Source: Nocardioides renjunii
GTDB taxonomy: Bacteria > Actinomycetota > Actinomycetes > Propionibacteriales > Nocardioidaceae
Reading direction: 5' to 3'
Assembly (NCBI RefSeq): GCF_034661175.1
Contig: NZ_CP141058.1
Span: 1,178,001 to 1,242,000, forward strand
Length of the DNA: 64,000 bases
Part shown: positions 61,347 to 64,000 of the stretch, piece by piece
How positions within the stretch are numbered: position 1 is the first letter of the stretch
Layout of the letters: every line of letters begins with the position of its first letter
Notes under the pieces: generated by a model
Seen by the model: the letters and a program-made list of their open reading frames with translations, nothing else
What the model was told of the DNA's origin: nothing
Database searches by the model: none
Program-made: the position numbers and the translations under genes

Positions 61347-62297
61347 ATGAGGGTCCTGCTCGCACTCGGCGGCAACGCCATGACGAACGCCGACGGGCGG
61401 GCGCGTCCGGAGGACCAGATCGCCGCGGCGGGGGTGGCCATGGCCGCCGTCGCCGGACTGCTCGAGCACGAGCACGAGGTCGTCGTCACCCACGGCAACG
61501 GTCCGCAGGTCGGCAACCTGCTCGTGAAGAACGAGCTGGCCGCGGGCGTCGTACCTCCCGTGCCGCTGGACTGGTGCGGGGCACAGACGCAGGCCACCCT
61601 CGGCTTCGTCCTCATGGACGCCCTCGACCGCGAGCTCGACGCGCGGGGGATCGACCGGCGCAGCGCCGCGCTGGTGACCCGCACCCTGGTCGACGCCGAC
61701 GACCCGGGCTTCACCACGCCGACCAAGCCCATCGGACGCCACCTTCCCGAGGCCGAGGCGAAGCTGCTCGTGGGCCACGGCGAGACCTGGGAGGACCGCG
61801 GTGAGAAGGGCTGGCGCCGCGTCGTCGCCTCACCCGAGCCGCAGGAGATCCTCGACGCACCGGCCGTGCTCGCCCTCATCGAGGCGGGCTTCGTCGTGGT
61901 GGCCAACGGAGGCGGCGGCATCCCGCACGTACGCCGCCCGGACGGGTCGCTGGCCGGCGTGGAGGCCGTCATCGACAAGGACCTCGGCGCCGCGCTCCTG
62001 GCCGCGACGACGCGGGCGGACGTCCTCGTCATCGCCACCGACGTGCCGCACGCCGTCATCCGCTGGGGCGAGCCGGACGCTGAGCCGCTCGGCCGCCTCA
62101 CTGTGGCCGAGCTGCGCGCCCACGCCGCCGACGGCCACTTCGCGTCGGGGTCCATGGGACCCAAGGTCGACGCCGTGTGCCGCTTCGTGGAGGCGACCGG
62201 CCGCACCGGCGTCATCACGAGCCTCGACCAGATCACCGCAGCGGTCGCCGGCGACGCCGGCACCGTCGTCGTACCCACCCCGAAAGGAAACCGCTGA
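61347..62297 (+). CDS. arcC: Carbamate kinase
   Basis: 316 residues. [10 protein letters not shown] at the start, [27 protein letters not shown] and [11 protein letters not shown] are the nucleotide and carbamate sites of ArcC, and [12 protein letters not shown] the C-terminal Lys-containing block. It converts carbamoyl phosphate and ADP to ATP, carbamate (then ammonia and CO2). There is no arginine deiminase or ornithine carbamoyltransferase here, so the carbamoyl phosphate must come from elsewhere; the FdrA-type complex at 39264-42959 is the evident source, as in E. coli where a carbamate kinase partners AllFGH. The next gene begins two bases after its stop. Confidence 0.93.
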   Translation: MRVLLALGGNAMTNADGRARPEDQIAAAGVAMAAVAGLLEHEHEVVVTHGNGPQVGNLLVKNELAAGVVPPVPLDWCGAQTQATLGFVLMDALDRELDARGIDRRSAALVTRTLVDADDPGFTTPTKPIGRHLPEAEAKLLVGHGETWEDRGEKGWRRVVASPEPQEILDAPAVLALIEAGFVVVANGGGGIPHVRRPDGSLAGVEAVIDKDLGAALLAATTRADVLVIATDVPHAVIRWGEPDAEPLGRLTVAELRAHAADGHFASGSMGPKVDAVCRFVEATGRTGVITSLDQITAAVAGDAGTVVVPTPKGNR

Positions 62298-62299
62298 AC

Positions 62300-63406
62300 A
62301 TGCCCAGCGCCATTGAAGTCCGCAAGGTCCCGATCCACTCGGTGTCCGACGCCTCCGAGCTGACGAAGCTGATCGACGAGGGCGTCATCGCCGCCGACCG
62401 GGTCTTCGCCATCATCGGCAAGACCGAGGGCAACGGCGGCGTCAATGACTACACGCGGATCATCGCCGACCGCGCGTTCCGCGAGGCCCTCGTCGCCCAG
62501 GGCGCCGACGCCGAGCAGGTCAAGGGCATCCCCATCGTGTGGTCGGGCGGCACCGACGGCGTGATCAGCCCGCACGCCACCATCTTCGCGACCACCGACG
62601 TCCCCGAGGACGACCCGTCGCGCCAGGAGATGCGGCTCACCGCCGGCTTCGCGATGAGCGAGCCGATCCTGCCCGAGGAGATCGGCTACACCGCGATGGT
62701 CGAGAAGGTGGCGGCCGGGGTGAAGGTCGCCATGGAGGGCGCCGGCATCACCGATCCTGCCGACGTGCACTACGTCCAGACCAAGACCCCGCTGCTGACC
62801 ATCCACACCATCCGCGACGCCAAGTCGCGCGGCAAGACGGTGTGGACCGAGCACACCCACGAGTCGATGGACCTCTCCAACGGCGTCACCGGCCTCGGTA
62901 TCGCCGTCGCCCTTGGCGAGATCGACATGCCGAGCGACGCCGACATCATGCACAACCGCGAGCTCTACTCCGCTGTCGCCTCGTGCTCGTCGGGCGTCGA
63001 GCTCGACCAGGCGCAGATCGTGGTCGTGGGCAACGCCACCGGCGTCGGGGGCCGCTACCGCATCGGCCACTCGGTCATGGAGGACGCCCTCGACGCCGAC
63101 GGCATCTGGGAGGCCATCCGCTCCGCCGGCCTCGACCTGCCGGAGCGCCCCCGCACCAGCGACCTCGACGGCAGGCTCGTCAACGTCTTCCTCAAGTGCG
63201 AGGCCAGCCAGGACGGCATGGTCCGCGGCCGGCGCAACGCCATGCTCGACGACTCCGACGTGCACTGGCACCGCCAGATCAAGGCGGCGGTCGGCGGTGT
63301 CACCGCGGCCGTGACCGGGGACCCGGCCGTCTTCGTGTCGGTCTCCGCGGCCCACCAGGGTCCCGAGGGCGGCGGCCCGGTCGCCGCCATCGTCGACCTC
63401 GGCTGA
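62300..63406 (+). CDS. Ring-opening amidohydrolase: barbiturase / cyanuric acid hydrolase family
   Basis: 368 residues, the exact length of the family. It shows three repeated units, each giving a Ser and Lys of the threefold active site: [17 protein letters not shown] with [21 protein letters not shown] with [11 protein letters not shown]; and [11 protein letters not shown] with [12 protein letters not shown]. The enzyme opens barbiturate to ureidomalonate or cyanurate to carboxybiuret. GGVNDYTR is, as I recall it, the barbiturase-like version, and a uracil-type permease and molybdenum hydroxylase are in the island, so barbiturase is favoured. AAAGGA lies about 11 bases upstream; it is co-transcribed with carbamate kinase. 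Only a weak G+C hairpin (63431-63445) follows. Confidence 0.88.
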   Translation: MPSAIEVRKVPIHSVSDASELTKLIDEGVIAADRVFAIIGKTEGNGGVNDYTRIIADRAFREALVAQGADAEQVKGIPIVWSGGTDGVISPHATIFATTDVPEDDPSRQEMRLTAGFAMSEPILPEEIGYTAMVEKVAAGVKVAMEGAGITDPADVHYVQTKTPLLTIHTIRDAKSRGKTVWTEHTHESMDLSNGVTGLGIAVALGEIDMPSDADIMHNRELYSAVASCSSGVELDQAQIVVVGNATGVGGRYRIGHSVMEDALDADGIWEAIRSAGLDLPERPRTSDLDGRLVNVFLKCEASQDGMVRGRRNAMLDDSDVHWHRQIKAAVGGVTAAVTGDPAVFVSVSAAHQGPEGGGPVAAIVDLG

Positions 63407-63485
63407 GCCGCTCCGACGCACCGCTCGTACGCCCCTCGGCGGGGCCGGCAGGTGACTGTCGGTCCCGCGTGATGGGGTGTCTCCC

Positions 63486-64000
63486 GTGAGCACGACGACC
63501 CGCTACCGGCTGGTGCGCCCCGACCGCGAGGTCGTGGTGCCCGAGCTCGACGAGCACCAGCAGCGCGTCGTCGACCACGAGGGCGGTCCGCTGCTCGTGC
63601 TGGCCGGCCCCGGCACGGGCAAGACCACCACCCTCGTCGAGGCGATCGTGGACCGCATCGAGGTCCGGGGCGCCTCGCCCGACTCGGTCCTCGCGCTGAC
63701 GTTCTCGCGCAAGGCCGCCGAGCAGCTGCGCGACCGGGTGACGGCCCGCGTCGCCCGCACGACCTCGGCCGCCTCGTGCTCGACGTTCCACTCCTTCGCC
63801 TACGCCCTGGTCCGCAAGTACGCCCCCGCCGAGCTCTACGAGGGCGCCATCCGCCTGCTCTCGGCCCCCGAGGCCGACGTGGTGCTGCGCGAGCTGCTGC
63901 GAGACAACCCCGAGTCGGTGGTGTGGCCCGAGCCGCTGCGGCGCGCGGTCGGCACCCGGGGGTTCGTCCGCGAGGTGCAGGCGGTGCTGGCCCGCGCCCG
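63486..64000 (+). CDS. UvrD/AdnA-like superfamily 1 helicase (3' end outside window)
   Basis: 171 codons of a gene running off the right edge, read from a GTG at 63486. LDEHQQRVVDHEGGPLLVLAG, the Walker loop AGPGTGKTTTLVEA, VLALTFSRKAAEQLRDRV (motif Ia) and CSTFHSFAYALVRKY (motif Ib) define the UvrD/Rep family. The variants LAGPGTGKT and LTFSRKAA resemble AdnA, the helicase-nuclease subunit of the mycobacterial AdnAB break-resection enzyme, more than UvrD/PcrA (AGAGSGKT, TFTNKAA). A nuclease domain would lie beyond the window. Location near moeZ and the MGMT-like gene in mycobacteria supports AdnA. Confidence 0.85.
   Translation, partial: MSTTTRYRLVRPDREVVVPELDEHQQRVVDHEGGPLLVLAGPGTGKTTTLVEAIVDRIEVRGASPDSVLALTFSRKAAEQLRDRVTARVARTTSAASCSTFHSFAYALVRKYAPAELYEGAIRLLSAPEADVVLRELLRDNPESVVWPEPLRRAVGTRGFVREVQAVLARA

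Noticed and set aside
62300..63406. s-Triazine (cyanuric acid) degradation gene by default
   Set aside because: Not excluded, but no AtzE/AtzF-like biuret or allophanate hydrolase is near, whereas a uracil-type permease and molybdenum hydroxylase are; barbiturase is the better first hypothesis.

Overview
The window is GC-rich, densely packed DNA with GTG/ATG starts, many 1-8 bp gene overlaps and many apparently leaderless promoters. Gene content (DUF5302, DUF3107, MoeZ, DUF1707, ROK and PucR regulators, a DUF6752-like coiled-coil protein beside a sulfotransferase) points to an actinobacterium, most likely Nocardioidaceae/Nocardioides. That placement rests on gene content and style only. I saw no rRNA, tRNA, CRISPR array, insertion sequence or prophage.

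Layout. (1) 1-8.7 kb, cell surface and export: the start of an MgtE-N/PRC-barrel gene, two tandem endonuclease/exonuclease/phosphatase (EEP) proteins (the first fused to a degenerate alkaline-phosphatase-like domain), a LicD-like/methyltransferase fusion, a small coiled-coil protein, a sulfotransferase, a secreted phospholipase-D-fold protein and a lipoprotein. (2) 8.8-10 kb: acyl-CoA dehydrogenase. (3) 10-17.6 kb: a carbohydrate or polyol locus with a divergent ROK repressor, a complete RbsA/RbsC/RbsB-type ABC importer, a Gfo/Idh/MocA oxidoreductase and an IolE-like isomerase. (4) 17.6-28 kb: assorted genes, including a second sulfotransferase divergent from a methyltransferase, an MFS carrier, a histidine phosphatase, a PHP phosphoesterase, a P-loop kinase-like protein, a MOSC protein and an SDR. 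(5) 28-34.2 kb: a conserved actinobacterial housekeeping block (ParA-like, RhlE helicase, ferritin-like protein, GlsB/YeaQ, DUF3107, TetR, moeZ). (6) 34.2-39.3 kb: DUF4129, small membrane protein, MoxR, DUF58, membrane protein, an alkyltransferase-like protein and an acyltransferase, all overlapping.

(7) 39.3-63.4 kb, the most interesting part: an accessory nitrogen-heterocycle catabolism island. Three genes on the minus strand match the FdrA/DUF1116/DUF2877 carbamoyltransferase complex. A PucR regulator diverges from them. A six-gene operon with 4-bp overlaps encodes a uracil-type NCS2 permease, a three-subunit molybdenum hydroxylase, a CoxG-like membrane protein and an amidase. A HyuA/HyuB pair follows. 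Further right, after unrelated genes (LanC-like, WYL regulator with a VOC protein), a carbamate kinase and a barbiturase/cyanuric-acid-hydrolase-family enzyme form a two-gene operon. Read together they suggest oxidative pyrimidine breakdown (uracil to barbiturate to ureidomalonate) joined to phosphorolytic recovery of carbamoyl phosphate and ATP. This pathway is inference. The permease and hyuAB promoters share an 18-bp motif at nearly the same distance from the -10 box.

(8) 63.5 kb to the end: the start of a UvrD/AdnA-like helicase. From memory, the order histidine phosphatase, ParA, RhlE, ferritin-like, DUF3107, TetR, MoeZ, MGMT-like, AdnA follows the Mycobacterium tuberculosis Rv3214-Rv3202c order, so the catabolic island appears to split an ancestral block between the MGMT-like gene and adnA.
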